DNA of 64,000 nucleotides, taken from assembly GCA_963801065.1 (NCBI GenBank), contig CAWDDG010000004.1, forward strand, positions 545,636 to 609,635, given 5' to 3'. The number at the start of each line of letters is the position of its first letter. The stretch's first letter is position 1. The notes below the pieces were generated by a model that was not told the origin of the DNA, did not search any database, and was given only the letters and a program-made list of their open reading frames with translations. The DNA is from CAWDDG01 sp963801065 (GTDB lineage: Bacteria; Actinomycetota; Actinomycetes; Jiangellales; Jiangellaceae). A program made the translations under genes and the position numbers. This document shows, piece by piece, positions 26,175 through 34,757 of the stretch.

Positions 26175-26567
26175 GTGAGCGCCTTCACCGTCGAATTCAG
26201 CAATGAGCCCGGCCAGCTGGCGAGGCTGTGCGAGGCGATGGCGGCCCGCCAGATCAACCTCGTTCCGTGTGGGACGACCCATGGCGACGGCGGCACCGTC
26301 GCTTTCATCGCCGACGACGAGGCGGCGGCACGGACCGCGCTCGAGGACGCGGGACTCGCGTTCACAGAGCGCGAGGTGCTCACCGTGCGCATGGACAACG
26401 TCCCCGGCGCCGGCGCAGCCACGTTCCGCAAGCTCGCGGACGCCGACGTCAACGTGGATCTGCTCCTCCCGGTCCGGGTTTCCACCGACGAGTTCTCGGC
26501 CGTGATCGGCGTCGACGACATCGATGCGGCTCGAACAGCGCTGGGCGAGCAGATCACCAACGGTTGA
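26175..26567 (+). CDS. Tandem ACT-domain protein
   Basis: 130 residues from a GTG at 26175 (the ATG at 26173 is followed at once by a stop in its own frame), preceded by GGGAGAAGGG. It begins SAFTVEFSNEPGQLARLCEAMAARQINLV, a textbook ACT-domain start (beta-strand, then P-G-x-L helix). A second half-domain starts near VRMDNVPGAGAATFRKLADADVNVDLLL. ACT domains bind amino acids or other small ligands. With no catalytic domain attached, this is a stand-alone regulatory protein with an unknown partner. Confidence 0.85.
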   Translation: MSAFTVEFSNEPGQLARLCEAMAARQINLVPCGTTHGDGGTVAFIADDEAAARTALEDAGLAFTEREVLTVRMDNVPGAGAATFRKLADADVNVDLLLPVRVSTDEFSAVIGVDDIDAARTALGEQITNG

Positions 26568-26680
26568 GCTCCGCCCGTCCTGCCAGGGCCGTGGTTGGCG
26601 CCCGATCGCGTTCTGTTCGCTATCGGGACAAGGCGACCCGGATGGTCAGAGATGACGCCAGCCAGCGCCCGGGGGGCCAG

Positions 26681-27148
26681 ATGGACCTGTACCTGATGCA
26701 ACATGGCGAGGCCACGGCGGAGGCAGACGACCCGGCGCGGCCGCTGACCAGCGCAGGCCGGGCGGCCGTGGCGCGGGTCGTTGCACGCGCTCAGGCGGCA
26801 GGGATCCGGGTCGACCGCTGCGCCCATAGCGGCAAGCTGCGGGCGGAGCAGACCGCGCAGATGCTTGCCGCGGCGGTTGGAGGCGGGAATGTCGAGTCGT
26901 GGGAGGGCCTCGCGCCGAATGACCCGGTGACCCCGGTCGCCCAGCGGCTACGCGAGCGATCCGGAGGCCAGTCGGTCGCGCTGGTCGGACATCTGCCCTT
27001 TCTCGACCGCCTCGCCTCGTCGCTGGTCGCCGATGACGAGAACGCTCAGGTGATCAGCTTCCAGATGGGCGGCCTGGTCAAGCTCGTCTCCAAGCCGGAT
27101 CGTCGCGGATTCGCGGTCGCCTGGGTGCTCGTTCCCGACATCGCGTAG
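26681..27148 (+). CDS. Phosphohistidine phosphatase, SixA-like (histidine phosphatase superfamily)
   Basis: 155 residues from the ATG at 26681, preceded by GGGGGGCC. The catalytic loop is LYLMQHGEA, in which Gln replaces the usual Arg of the R-H-G motif but His8 (the phosphoryl acceptor) and Gly are kept. AHSGKLRAEQTAQMLA is the second family motif, and ALVGHLPFLDRLASSL supplies the second His. Some SixA relatives do carry Q-H-G, so it may be active. Targets are unknown; no partner kinase is adjacent. Confidence 0.85.
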   Translation: MDLYLMQHGEATAEADDPARPLTSAGRAAVARVVARAQAAGIRVDRCAHSGKLRAEQTAQMLAAAVGGGNVESWEGLAPNDPVTPVAQRLRERSGGQSVALVGHLPFLDRLASSLVADDENAQVISFQMGGLVKLVSKPDRRGFAVAWVLVPDIA

Positions 27149-27254
27149 CCCCGGTAGACACGCGGTCAATCTTCACGCGTCGCCGACAGTTGGCTCGGCC
27201 GGGGATTCCGCCGCGTTGGTTGTCCACAGGGCTTGTTTCGCCGTGGGCGGACTC

Positions 27255-28396
27255 AACCGGTTGTTGCAGCGAGCGGTGGTCGAGCAGCGCCTGGGTTGGA
27301 GTCTGCCAGGCCAGCGTGCGTCGTGGTCGGGTGTTGAGCCTGTGGGCGATCGTGGTCGCAGTCGGCTTGGGTGAGGTGGCGTAGGTCGGCGCCTTTGGGC
27401 CAGTACTGGCGGAGCAGGCCGTTGGTGTTCTCGTTGGTGCCGCGTTGCCAGGGGCTGTGCGGGTCACAGAAGTAGACGATGACGCCGGTGGCGATGCTGA
27501 ACTCGGCGTGGTAGGCCATTTCGCTGCCGCGGTCGTAGGTCAGCGATTGGCGCAGGGTGGCGGGCAGGGTGCCGATCAGGCGGGTGAGTTGGTCGCGGGC
27601 CAGGTCGGCGGTGTGCCGACGCGGCAGCGGGGCGAGCAGCACGTATCGGGAGCGACCGTTCGACCAGGCGTGAGCGACGGCTGCCCCGGCCGGGTGCGCC
27701 GAGGAGCAGGTCGCGCTTCCCAGTGTCCGGGCACGGCGCGGTCCGTTGACGCTGGCCGGTCGGGCCGAGATCGGGATGCGGCGCCAGGATCGGCCCGTGC
27801 CGGCGGGTGCCGCCGCGGGGCTTGCGGCCTGGTGCGCCCGGTGCGCAGGTGCGCGGTCAGCTCCCGGCGCAGCTGACCACGGGTCTGCACGAACAGGGTG
27901 TGGTAGATCGTCTCGTGGCTGAGCCCGCATGCCCGGCTGGTCGGGATACATCCGTGGCAGCATCGCCGCGATCTGCTGCGGGGACCAGTCCTGGCGCAGC
28001 AGATCGGTCACCACCTGCCACCGCCGCGGATCGGCCAGCCGGCGCTTCTCGCGGTCGCCGGGCCCGCGCGGTAGCCCGCTGCTGTGCGCTGTCGGCCCGG
28101 TAGCAGTACCGGTAGGCCGGCCAGCTGCCGCCGCCGCGGGGTGTGCCGCAGCGGTGAAGCTCGGCCCGTACCACCACGTTGTGGTTGCCGCGCCAACTCC
28201 CGGCAGATCGTCGACGCCGACCGGCCCAACGCGGCCGCCGATCTGCCGCTGCGTCATGCCATGCACCAAGCAGTTCTCGATCACCCGCCGCTCCGCGACA
28301 CGTCAAGCCGTCTTCCCCGGCATTGCGGACCTCCATCGCTCGAGATCACCCGATCCCCTTCACCACGGCGCACTTGATCAATTGCAACCACCGATG
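27255..28396 (-). mobile_element. Decayed IS30-family insertion sequence
   Basis: A 1.14-kb element with partly matching ends: the left AACCGGTTGTTGCAGCGA and the complement of the right end CCATCGGTGGTTGCAATTGA share about 14 of 18 positions, typical of IS30 terminal repeats. It carries one transposase gene broken in several places (listed separately). It lies between the SixA gene and a broken DUF222 gene. I did not find an unambiguous target duplication. Confidence 0.78.
27260..28300 (-). pseudogene. IS30 transposase, multiply frameshifted
   Basis: The C-terminal part is clear: LTYDRGSEMAYHAEFS, VIVYFCDPHSPWQRGTNEN and TNGLLRQYWPKGADLRHL are the DDE-catalytic region of IS30 transposases, including the first and last acidic residues. 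The N-terminal helix-turn-helix (MTQRQIGGRVG; then IGRSASTICREL in another frame) and the middle can be found only by changing frame at least three times. The protein cannot be made, so the element is immobile unless complemented. Confidence 0.85.
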
Positions 28397-28443
28397 GAGA
28401 CCACCGGTGGTCGGTGTCGGCGGGTGCCGGTAGGCTCGAACAC

Positions 28444-29005
28444 ATGTTCGACATGGCGGTGCGTCTCGGTGACCGGCTGGCCGGCCTGGTGGACGGGTTG
28501 GACCCGGACGCGATCAGCGGGCCGGCGGCGGGTGAGTTGTGGGCCGCGCTGGATCGGGTGGAGCGGCTGGCCGCGGCCGGTAAGACGCTGCTGGCCCGGC
28601 GGGTCGCCGACACCCACCTGCCGGGCCGGGCCGGGTCAAGACCGCGGCCGAGGTGCTGGCCCGCCGGGGCGGTACTTCTGTGGGGGCGGCCCGGGACGCG
28701 ATCGAGGCCTCGAATCGACTCGCTGAACTCCCGGCGGTGGCGGCGGCGGTCCGCCGTGGGGACCTGTCGCCGGCGCAGGTCGCGGTGGTCGCGGGCGCGG
28801 CCGCCGCCGACCCGCGCGCCGAGCGGCGGCTGCTGGAGCTGGCCGGGCGGGCCTCGATGCCGGAGCTGCGGGAGGAAGCCGCCCGAGTGAAGGCCGCCGC
28901 CGACCCGGACCCGGACGCCACCAACGCCCGGCTGCACGCCGGCCGGCGGCTGCGCCGCTACACCGACCCCGACGGCGCCTGGACGCTGGTCGCGAAGGGA
29001 GCGAG
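28444..29005 (+). pseudogene. DUF222/HNH endonuclease family gene, frameshifted and truncated
   Basis: From the ATG at 28444 the frame reads LGDRLAGLVDGLDPDAISG and VERLAAAGKTLLARRVADTHL. After about 28635 the family sequence continues in another frame: VKTAAEVLARRGGTSVGAAR, LAELPAVAAAVRRGDLSPAQ and RRLRRYTDPDGAWTLVAKG. That is the DUF222 domain found N-terminal to HNH nuclease domains in the repetitive 13E12-like genes of actinobacteria. The sequence then stops matching, and no HNH motif follows, so the 3' part is deleted. It sits immediately beside the IS30 remnant. Confidence 0.8.
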
Positions 29006-29059
29006 ACAGCCGTGCTGGCCAGCTCCTCGGCATTCAGGCCGAACTGACGGCCCAGCAGA

Positions 29060-29737
29060 TCACAATGTTGGCGCCAGCGACAGGACGTGGTTCAGTCCGC
29101 GCGGCCCCGTAAGAGTCGGCCGCGGCAGCAAGAACACGGACAGTCCGGCGGAGACCGCCCCCGCGTCGGTGGAAGGGTTGTCGCCCACCATGAGGGCCTC
29201 GGCTGGCTCCACGTCCAGCTGGTCACAGGCGGTCAGGAACACCGACGGGTCGGGCTTGCACGCGCCATGCTCGAAGGACAGCACAATGGTGCCCAGGTAC
29301 GCGGACAGCTCGAGCGCGTCGAACACGGGACGCAAGTCGAAGCCCGTGTCGCTCACGATTCCCAACCGCACGCCCCGACCATGCAGGGCGCGCAGGGTCG
29401 AGAGCGTGTCAGGGAAGGCCTCCCACGAGCGCGCATCCACCGTCACGGCGTACAGCGCCTCGCTCAGTCCCGAAGCCAACCGTTCGCATCCGGCGTCCAT
29501 GTACAGCGCAGTCCACACCTCGCGGTGCCGGTCGGCAGAAAGGTCCCGCCCCTTGGCCAATTCCTCCGGCGTGCTGGCCCGGCTCAGTATCTCTTGCCAC
29601 GCGCGGGCGGCGCCCGCGGAATCGAGCCCGTCGTGCCCCAGCGCGGCGGCGGCGCGGTGCAGCAGCTCCTCCCCGCCGCCAGACAGCCGGATCAGCGTGT
29701 CACCGGCGTCGAAGAGGATCGCTCGAAACTCACTCAC
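29060..29737 (-). CDS. HAD-superfamily phosphatase
   Basis: 225 residues. Motif I is ILFDAGDTLIRL (nucleophile Asp in D-A-G-D-T), motif II LGIVSDTG, motif III the Lys in GACKPDPSVF and motif IV VGDNPSTDA. A helical cap lies between motifs I and II, which makes it a subfamily I enzyme acting on a small phosphorylated compound. Its start codon overlaps the stop of the upstream glycosyltransferase (ATGA), so they are translated together. In context it may remove a phosphate from a sugar or pterin intermediate (inference). Confidence 0.9.
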   Translation of the reverse strand: MSEFRAILFDAGDTLIRLSGGGEELLHRAAAALGHDGLDSAGAARAWQEILSRASTPEELAKGRDLSADRHREVWTALYMDAGCERLASGLSEALYAVTVDARSWEAFPDTLSTLRALHGRGVRLGIVSDTGFDLRPVFDALELSAYLGTIVLSFEHGACKPDPSVFLTACDQLDVEPAEALMVGDNPSTDAGAVSAGLSVFLLPRPTLTGPRGLNHVLSLAPTL

Positions 29738-30822
29738 GCTCGCACCTCCCGCACGACCGCGCGCAGCTCGGCGAACATCAGCTGCGCTGTGTCCTTCCAG
29801 CTGGGGAACGTAGCGGCTCGCCGGCTCGCCGCCGCACCGAGTCGGCGGCGCAGCGGCTCGTCGGTCGCCAGAGCGGCCAGCGCCGCGGTGAGCGCTGCTT
29901 GGTCCCCGGCTGGGATCACCCGACCCTCGACGCCGTCGCGGGCCAGGTGCGGGAGGTTGCCCGCGTTCCAGCCGACGACCGGTAACCCGGCCGCCATGGC
30001 CTCGCCATATACCGTGCCGTACGGCTCCCGGACGCTGGCCAGCGCGAACATGTCCGCGGCCCGATAGAACCCGGCCACCTCGTCCAGGGACCGTCGCCCG
30101 TGCACCACCACCCGGCCCGCGAGATCCGGTGCGGCGAGACGGATCCGCACCTGCGCGGCGTACGAAGGCTCGACTTCGGTATCCCCGACCAGGTGCAGCG
30201 TCACCAAGTCGGCCGGTAGCGCGGCGACAGCGTCGAGCAGGTCGAGCAGGCCCTTACGCGCCATCCAGTTCCCGACCGAGAGCAATGCCACCTGCCGGCC
30301 CGCCCTGAGGTCGGTCTGTGGCGCGACGGCCTCCGCAGCGACATCCCTGCCCGGCGGGACCACCCGGAGCAGGTGGTCGGGTACTCCCTCGCGACGCATC
30401 TCCTCGCCGAGGGCGGCGCTGGCCACCAGGAGGCGGGTGGCGTGGCGGTACGCGAGACGGTCGAGCGCCGCCTGCGCTCGCGTACGCGCCCGCCCGTGGT
30501 CGATCCCGCCCGGCGGCTGGTGAAGCATGCCCACAAGCGGCACTGGCAATCGGCGCCGCCACAGCCACGGGCCCAGGAAGGCGGCGGCGATACTGTCCAG
30601 GAGCAGCACGTCGGGCCGTCGCCGGGTCACCGACCGGAGCACCGCCGGACCCGCCAGGACCGGAAGCGGGAACCGCCACGCGGGAACGCTGACGAAATCC
30701 ATCCGGGCGTCACAGGCCGGGGCCAGGTCGGCGATTCTCCGGTGGTAAAGATAGCCCCCCGTCATGGTTCGTGGATCGCCAAGCGTCACCAGGGAAACAG
30801 TGAGTACGTGCGCGTCGTCCAT
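29734..30822 (-). CDS. Glycosyltransferase family 4 (GT-B) protein
   Basis: 362 residues from the ATG at 30822. N-terminal domain: TVSLVTLGDPRTMTGGYLYHRRI and LLLDSIAAAFLG. C-terminal Rossmann domain: VALLSVGNWMARKGLLDLL (donor phosphate loop), LHLVGDTEVEPSY, and the E-x7-E motif region in VREPYGTVYGEAMAAGLPVVGWNAGNLPHL. This belongs to the GT4-like retaining transferases, with an unknown sugar donor. The ATG overlaps the GTG start of the divergent transferase by 15 bases, an unusual head-to-head arrangement. Its stop overlaps the HAD start. Confidence 0.88.
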   Translation of the reverse strand: MDDAHVLTVSLVTLGDPRTMTGGYLYHRRIADLAPACDARMDFVSVPAWRFPLPVLAGPAVLRSVTRRRPDVLLLDSIAAAFLGPWLWRRRLPVPLVGMLHQPPGGIDHGRARTRAQAALDRLAYRHATRLLVASAALGEEMRREGVPDHLLRVVPPGRDVAAEAVAPQTDLRAGRQVALLSVGNWMARKGLLDLLDAVAALPADLVTLHLVGDTEVEPSYAAQVRIRLAAPDLAGRVVVHGRRSLDEVAGFYRAADMFALASVREPYGTVYGEAMAAGLPVVGWNAGNLPHLARDGVEGRVIPAGDQAALTAALAALATDEPLRRRLGAAASRRAATFPSWKDTAQLMFAELRAVVREVRA

Positions 30823-31914
30823 GTCGTCCCGACGCCGTTTGGTCCAGGCGGGCTGCTCGGAGGTGGAGAACGTTACCCCCTGGAGCTTGCCCGGGCCCTG
30901 GCCCCGCACGTTGACTGTGCGCTGCTCACGTTCGGGCCCGCGGCCAGGGCGTGGCGGGAGCCGGGCGGGTTGCAGATGCTCATGTTGCGCCGGTTCGGAC
31001 TGCTTCGTGGCGAACCCGCGCAGCCCGTCGCGCCCCAGCTGGCCTGGTCGCTGCGCGGAGCGGACGTCGTACACACCCATCAGCCACGCAGTGCCCCCAG
31101 CCGGCTGGCGGTACTCGCCGCTGCCGTGACCGGGAAGCATCGGGTCACGACCGATCACGGGTTGGGAGGCGGTGGGTGGGGCGGTCTCCTGCCCGCTCTG
31201 TTCGAACGGTTCCTGACCGTATCGAGGTTCTCCGCAGACATCCTGCACTCACCGCCGGCCCGTACGCGCATCATCTACGGCGGCGCCGACCCCACGCGCT
31301 TCGCGCCGGAGCCCGGTGAGCTGCGCCACGGGGTGCTGTACCTCGGCCGGGTGACCCCTCACAAGGGGATCGACCACCTGCTGCGCGCGATCCCCGACGG
31401 GACGCCGCTGACCATCGCCGGGTCCACCGGACACGACCCACGGCCGCCGGAGCGTGACTACCCGCTCCTGCTGCACCGGCTGGCTGCGGGACGAGACGTA
31501 CGGTTCATCGGTCCGGTTCCTGAGGGCGACCTGCCCGTATTACACCGCCGGACGGCTGTCTTCGTGCTGCCGACGGTCGACCGAACCTGCTATGGCCGAC
31601 CCGTGCCGATCACCGAGCTGCTGGGGCTCTCGGCGCTGGAGGCCATGGCCAGCGGCACTCCGGTGGTGGCAAGCCGCACGGGTGGCCTCCCGGAGATCAT
31701 TCGCGACGGCGAGACGGGGTTCCTCGTTGCGCCCGGCGACGAGAAGGAGCTGCGGGACCGCCTGGAGCTGTTGTTGGGCGACCCAGCACTGGCTCGCCGG
31801 ATCGGACAGGCCGCTCGGGCCGCGGTACTCGAGCAGTTCACCTGGACGAGGACCGCCGAGCGCTGTCTCGCCGCCTATGAAGAGCTCGCCGGATCGGGCA
31901 ATGCCGCGACGTAG
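30808..31914 (+). CDS. Glycosyltransferase family 4 (GT-B) protein, second
   Basis: 368 residues from the GTG at 30808. RVVHVVPTPFGPGGLLGGGERYPLELARAL is the acceptor-domain start (only the key part GGGERYPLELARAL is diagnostic). HGVLYLGRVTPHKGIDHLL gives the donor-phosphate loop. GLSALEAMASGTPVVASRTGGLPEII is the E-x7-E region of GT4 enzymes, with the first Glu as LEAMASGTP. It is a paralogue-like partner of the minus-strand transferase but clearly different in sequence, so they probably use different donors or acceptors. Its 3' end overlaps the convergent PTPS-like gene by 40 bases. Confidence 0.9.
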   Translation: MRVVHVVPTPFGPGGLLGGGERYPLELARALAPHVDCALLTFGPAARAWREPGGLQMLMLRRFGLLRGEPAQPVAPQLAWSLRGADVVHTHQPRSAPSRLAVLAAAVTGKHRVTTDHGLGGGGWGGLLPALFERFLTVSRFSADILHSPPARTRIIYGGADPTRFAPEPGELRHGVLYLGRVTPHKGIDHLLRAIPDGTPLTIAGSTGHDPRPPERDYPLLLHRLAAGRDVRFIGPVPEGDLPVLHRRTAVFVLPTVDRTCYGRPVPITELLGLSALEAMASGTPVVASRTGGLPEIIRDGETGFLVAPGDEKELRDRLELLLGDPALARRIGQAARAAVLEQFTWTRTAERCLAAYEELAGSGNAAT

Positions 31915-32288
31915 CCGCCGAAGGCCACCGGCGACTCCCACACGCGCACTGCCACGGTCGCGCCTGGGCCGGGGCCGAGCGCCCGACCCAGCCGGTCGTG
32001 CACCCACCGCGCGAAGACCTCGACCGTCACCGTCTCAGTCCCCATCCCGGGTGCCACGACCTCGTCGAGGTCGGCGCCGTCGAGCATGTCGGTGATCCCG
32101 CGGAGCGCCCCTTCCAGCGTGTCGAGGTCGACGACCATCCCGCGCTCGTCGAGGTCCTCGCGGCGCACCACGACGTCCAAGCGGTAGTCATGGGCGTGCC
32201 GCTCCCCTTCGGGCGGAGGCAGGCCGGGCATGACATGGAATGCCCGAACCTCGGCGGCGGTGCCGGTCTCGTACACGGGGTCATTCAT
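31875..32288 (-). CDS. 6-pyruvoyl-tetrahydropterin/6-carboxytetrahydropterin synthase-like enzyme
   Basis: 137 residues with the T-fold of the PTPS/QueD family. Zinc ligands are the His in VRAFHVMP and the two in ERHAHDYRL. MVVDLDTLEGALRGITDMLDG is the conserved helix region, and the C-terminal VRVWESPVAFGGY has the substrate-binding Glu. The Cys that acts as general base in classical PTPS is not obvious near the N-terminus, so the reaction may differ. It overlaps the MDR gene by 8 bases. Together with the RibA-RibD_C fusion it points to a pterin-derived product. Confidence 0.85.
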   Translation of the reverse strand: MNDPVYETGTAAEVRAFHVMPGLPPPEGERHAHDYRLDVVVRREDLDERGMVVDLDTLEGALRGITDMLDGADLDEVVAPGMGTETVTVEVFARWVHDRLGRALGPGPGATVAVRVWESPVAFGGYVAALPDPASSS

Positions 32289-33279
32289 ATCGCAGTGCGG
32301 CGTGCAGCAGCCCGGTCTCGCCGCGCTCGATCGCTGCGAATGCAGCCGCAGCGTCGGTGAAGGCGAACTCGCTCGTCGCTACAGCGCTCAGCGGCAGTTG
32401 ACCGAGCAGCTGCCTGACAGTGACGCGGCGCCGCGGTACGTCCCAGCGGCCGTGCAGCGCTGCTGAGATCGTGGATACCTGGCTGCTGCGGAGGGTCAGC
32501 CGTCGCCGGTGAAACTCCGCGCCCAGCGGCAGGGATACGGGTTTCGTGCCGTACCAGGAGCCGACGAGCGCGATGCCCTCGTGAGCGAGCAGCGGCAGCC
32601 CTGCCTCCAGCGCCGCCGGCGCCCCTGACAGCTCAACCAACAGCGGCGTCCCGCGTCCTCCGGTTGCTTCCACCACCGACTCCCGCAGTCGGTTGGGCGG
32701 GACGGCGGCTACGCCCAGGGCGCTGGCAATCTCCCGCCGCCATTCCCGCGGTTCGGCGGCCAGGACAGCGGCCCCGGCGCGCCGCAGCATGAGCGCGGTG
32801 AGCAGCCCGACAGCACCCATGCCGGTAACCACGACGGTCTCGCCGAACACGGGACCAGCGTCGAGGGTCAACTGAAGCGCCGTCTCCACCAGGGGAAAGA
32901 GGGTGGCCAGTCGTGGATCCGAGTGCGGGTCGAGCAGCACGGCGTCGGCCTCGGCGACCGCGAACCGGTCCTGGTGCGGGTGGAAGGCGAACACCAGCGA
33001 CCCCGCGGGAACCGACGTGGTCCCGTGCTCCACCCAGCCCACGCAGCTATAGCCGTATCGGAACGGGTACGAAAATGTCCCAGAAAGCCCACCGAGGCTC
33101 TCGTCGAGCACAGTGTCCGCATCAAGCTCCCCACGGTAGGCGAGCATCTCGGTGCCGCCGCTGATGCCGGAGTACGCGCTACGTACGACCAGGTCGACGG
33201 GGGACGCAGGCCGCGGGAGGTCGACGGACACGACGTCGACCCGGCGAGGAGCGGTGAACTGCAGGGCGCGGGCTGGCAT
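32281..33279 (-). CDS. Medium-chain (MDR) zinc-type alcohol dehydrogenase-like protein
   Basis: 332 residues. The NAD(P) site is VVVTGMGAVGLLTALMLRRAG, and the N-terminal GroES-like domain contains YSGISGGTEMLAYRGEL and FRYGYSCVGWVEHG. The usual catalytic-zinc Cys in the first strand region is replaced, and the structural-zinc Cys quartet is absent. It belongs to the 2-desacetyl-2-hydroxyethyl-bacteriochlorophyllide-type/NRPS-like branch or a relative, with uncertain metal dependence. It forms an operon with the PTPS-like gene. A redox step on a pterin or sugar intermediate is an inference from context. Confidence 0.85.
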   Translation of the reverse strand: MPARALQFTAPRRVDVVSVDLPRPASPVDLVVRSAYSGISGGTEMLAYRGELDADTVLDESLGGLSGTFSYPFRYGYSCVGWVEHGTTSVPAGSLVFAFHPHQDRFAVAEADAVLLDPHSDPRLATLFPLVETALQLTLDAGPVFGETVVVTGMGAVGLLTALMLRRAGAAVLAAEPREWRREIASALGVAAVPPNRLRESVVEATGGRGTPLLVELSGAPAALEAGLPLLAHEGIALVGSWYGTKPVSLPLGAEFHRRRLTLRSSQVSTISAALHGRWDVPRRRVTVRQLLGQLPLSAVATSEFAFTDAAAAFAAIERGETGLLHAALRYE

Positions 33280-33338
33280 CTCACTCCTTGCTGGTTACCG
33301 GCTGGTTTCTGGCGGCCGTCCGGTGGTAGGCCAGAGCC

Positions 33339-34691
33339 ATGGTCATTCCCTCAGCTCCCGACGGCGACCCTACGCACCCGCCCCTCGAGGTGGGTTCCGT
33401 GGTGATTCCGACGTCGTACGGCGAATTCCGCACCAGGGTGTTTCAGACCGCCACGGGCCATGTGTATCTCGCTCTCATCAAGGGAGATGTGGCCGGCGGC
33501 GAGTCCGTGCTCACCCGGCTGCACTCCGAGTGCCTGACCGGTGACGCGCTCGGCTCATTGCGCTGCGACTGCGGCGTGCAGCTACGGGCCGCGATGCGCG
33601 CGACGGCGGCCGAGGACCGGGGCGTGGTGCTCTACCTGACCGGCCAGGAGGGGCGCGGCATTGGGCTGGTCAACAAGTTTCGCGCCTACATGGAGCAGGA
33701 TCTCGGCGCGGACACGCTGGATGCCAACGTCCGGCTGGGTTTCCCAGCAGACGGTCGGAATTACGCAGATGCCGGGGCGGTGTTGGCTGCTCTCGAGGTG
33801 CGTTCTGTGCGGCTGTTGTCGAACAACCCGGCCAAGGCCGATGCGCTGCGCCGGTTCGGGGTGCGGGTAGCGGCAGTCGAGCCGCTGGCGACCGCGCCGC
33901 ATCGTCGCAATCTGCGCTATCTCAAGACAAAGGCCGACCGGTTCGGGCACGTGCTGCCAACCGGCACGGAACTGACGCCCGCTCCGGCCGCGCCGGTCGA
34001 CGTGAGCCTGCTGCTCGGTGAAGTCCGGCCACGCAGCGACCGGCCCTACGTGCTCGTCAAGTACGCGCAGACGCTCGACGGCCGGATAGCCACCCGAACC
34101 GGCGATTCCAAGTGGATCAGCGGAGAGGCTGAACGACGGATCTCGCACGCGCTGCGGGCCGCGTGCGACGCAGTGCTGGTCGGCTCCGGCACAGTGCAGC
34201 AAGACGACCCGCAGCTGACCGTGCGGCTGGTGCCAGGCGCCAACCCGATCCGCGTCGTGCTCGACTCGTCACTACGTACAACCCCCACAGCAAGGGTGAC
34301 CGGTGATGCCGCCACCACGATGGTCTTCACCACACCTGATGCCGACCCCCTGCGCAGGGCGAAACTGCGAGCAGCCAGGGTGACCGTGCGCGAAGTGGCA
34401 GCGGGGCCCCAGGGGGTCGACCTGGCGGCGGTCCTTGCCCAGCTCCGCCAGTCCGGTATCGAGTCGCTCATGGTGGAGGGGGGCCGCGGCGTCATCACCT
34501 CGCTTTTCGCGACCGGACAGGTGGACCGGTTGGTTGTCTCGATATCCCCTACCGTGATCGGCGCAGGCATAGAGGCCGTCGGAGACCTCGGCATCGGCCG
34601 GGTCACCGACGGTGTGCGACTGACCAATCGGGCCGTCTACCTCGCTGACGACGATGTGCTGCTGGGCTGGGACGTTGACCCGCGGCCGTGA
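33339..34691 (+). CDS. Fusion of GTP cyclohydrolase II and RibD C-terminal reductase domain
   Basis: 450 residues. Residues about 20-210 are RibA-like: zinc ligands C65, C76 and C78 in HSECLTGDALGSLRCDCG, and GQEGRGIGL (102-110) with the conserved arginine. This domain opens the GTP ring and releases formate and pyrophosphate. Residues about 225-450 are RibD_C: YVLVKYAQTLDGRIATRTGDSKW, CDAVLVGSGTVQQDDPQL and LMVEGGRGVITSLF. The usual riboflavin partners (RibB or the deaminase half of RibD) are missing. RibA-RibD_C fusions are not the standard riboflavin enzyme, so this is probably dedicated to a pterin or deazaflavin-like specialised pathway with the neighbouring genes. Confidence 0.9.
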   Translation: MVIPSAPDGDPTHPPLEVGSVVIPTSYGEFRTRVFQTATGHVYLALIKGDVAGGESVLTRLHSECLTGDALGSLRCDCGVQLRAAMRATAAEDRGVVLYLTGQEGRGIGLVNKFRAYMEQDLGADTLDANVRLGFPADGRNYADAGAVLAALEVRSVRLLSNNPAKADALRRFGVRVAAVEPLATAPHRRNLRYLKTKADRFGHVLPTGTELTPAPAAPVDVSLLLGEVRPRSDRPYVLVKYAQTLDGRIATRTGDSKWISGEAERRISHALRAACDAVLVGSGTVQQDDPQLTVRLVPGANPIRVVLDSSLRTTPTARVTGDAATTMVFTTPDADPLRRAKLRAARVTVREVAAGPQGVDLAAVLAQLRQSGIESLMVEGGRGVITSLFATGQVDRLVVSISPTVIGAGIEAVGDLGIGRVTDGVRLTNRAVYLADDDVLLGWDVDPRP

Positions 34692-34757
34692 GAGGTAGGC
34701 GACTCGGAGGCTCCGGCGGTGGTCACAGCCGGCTCGTCGGCGATCATCCGGACGCGC

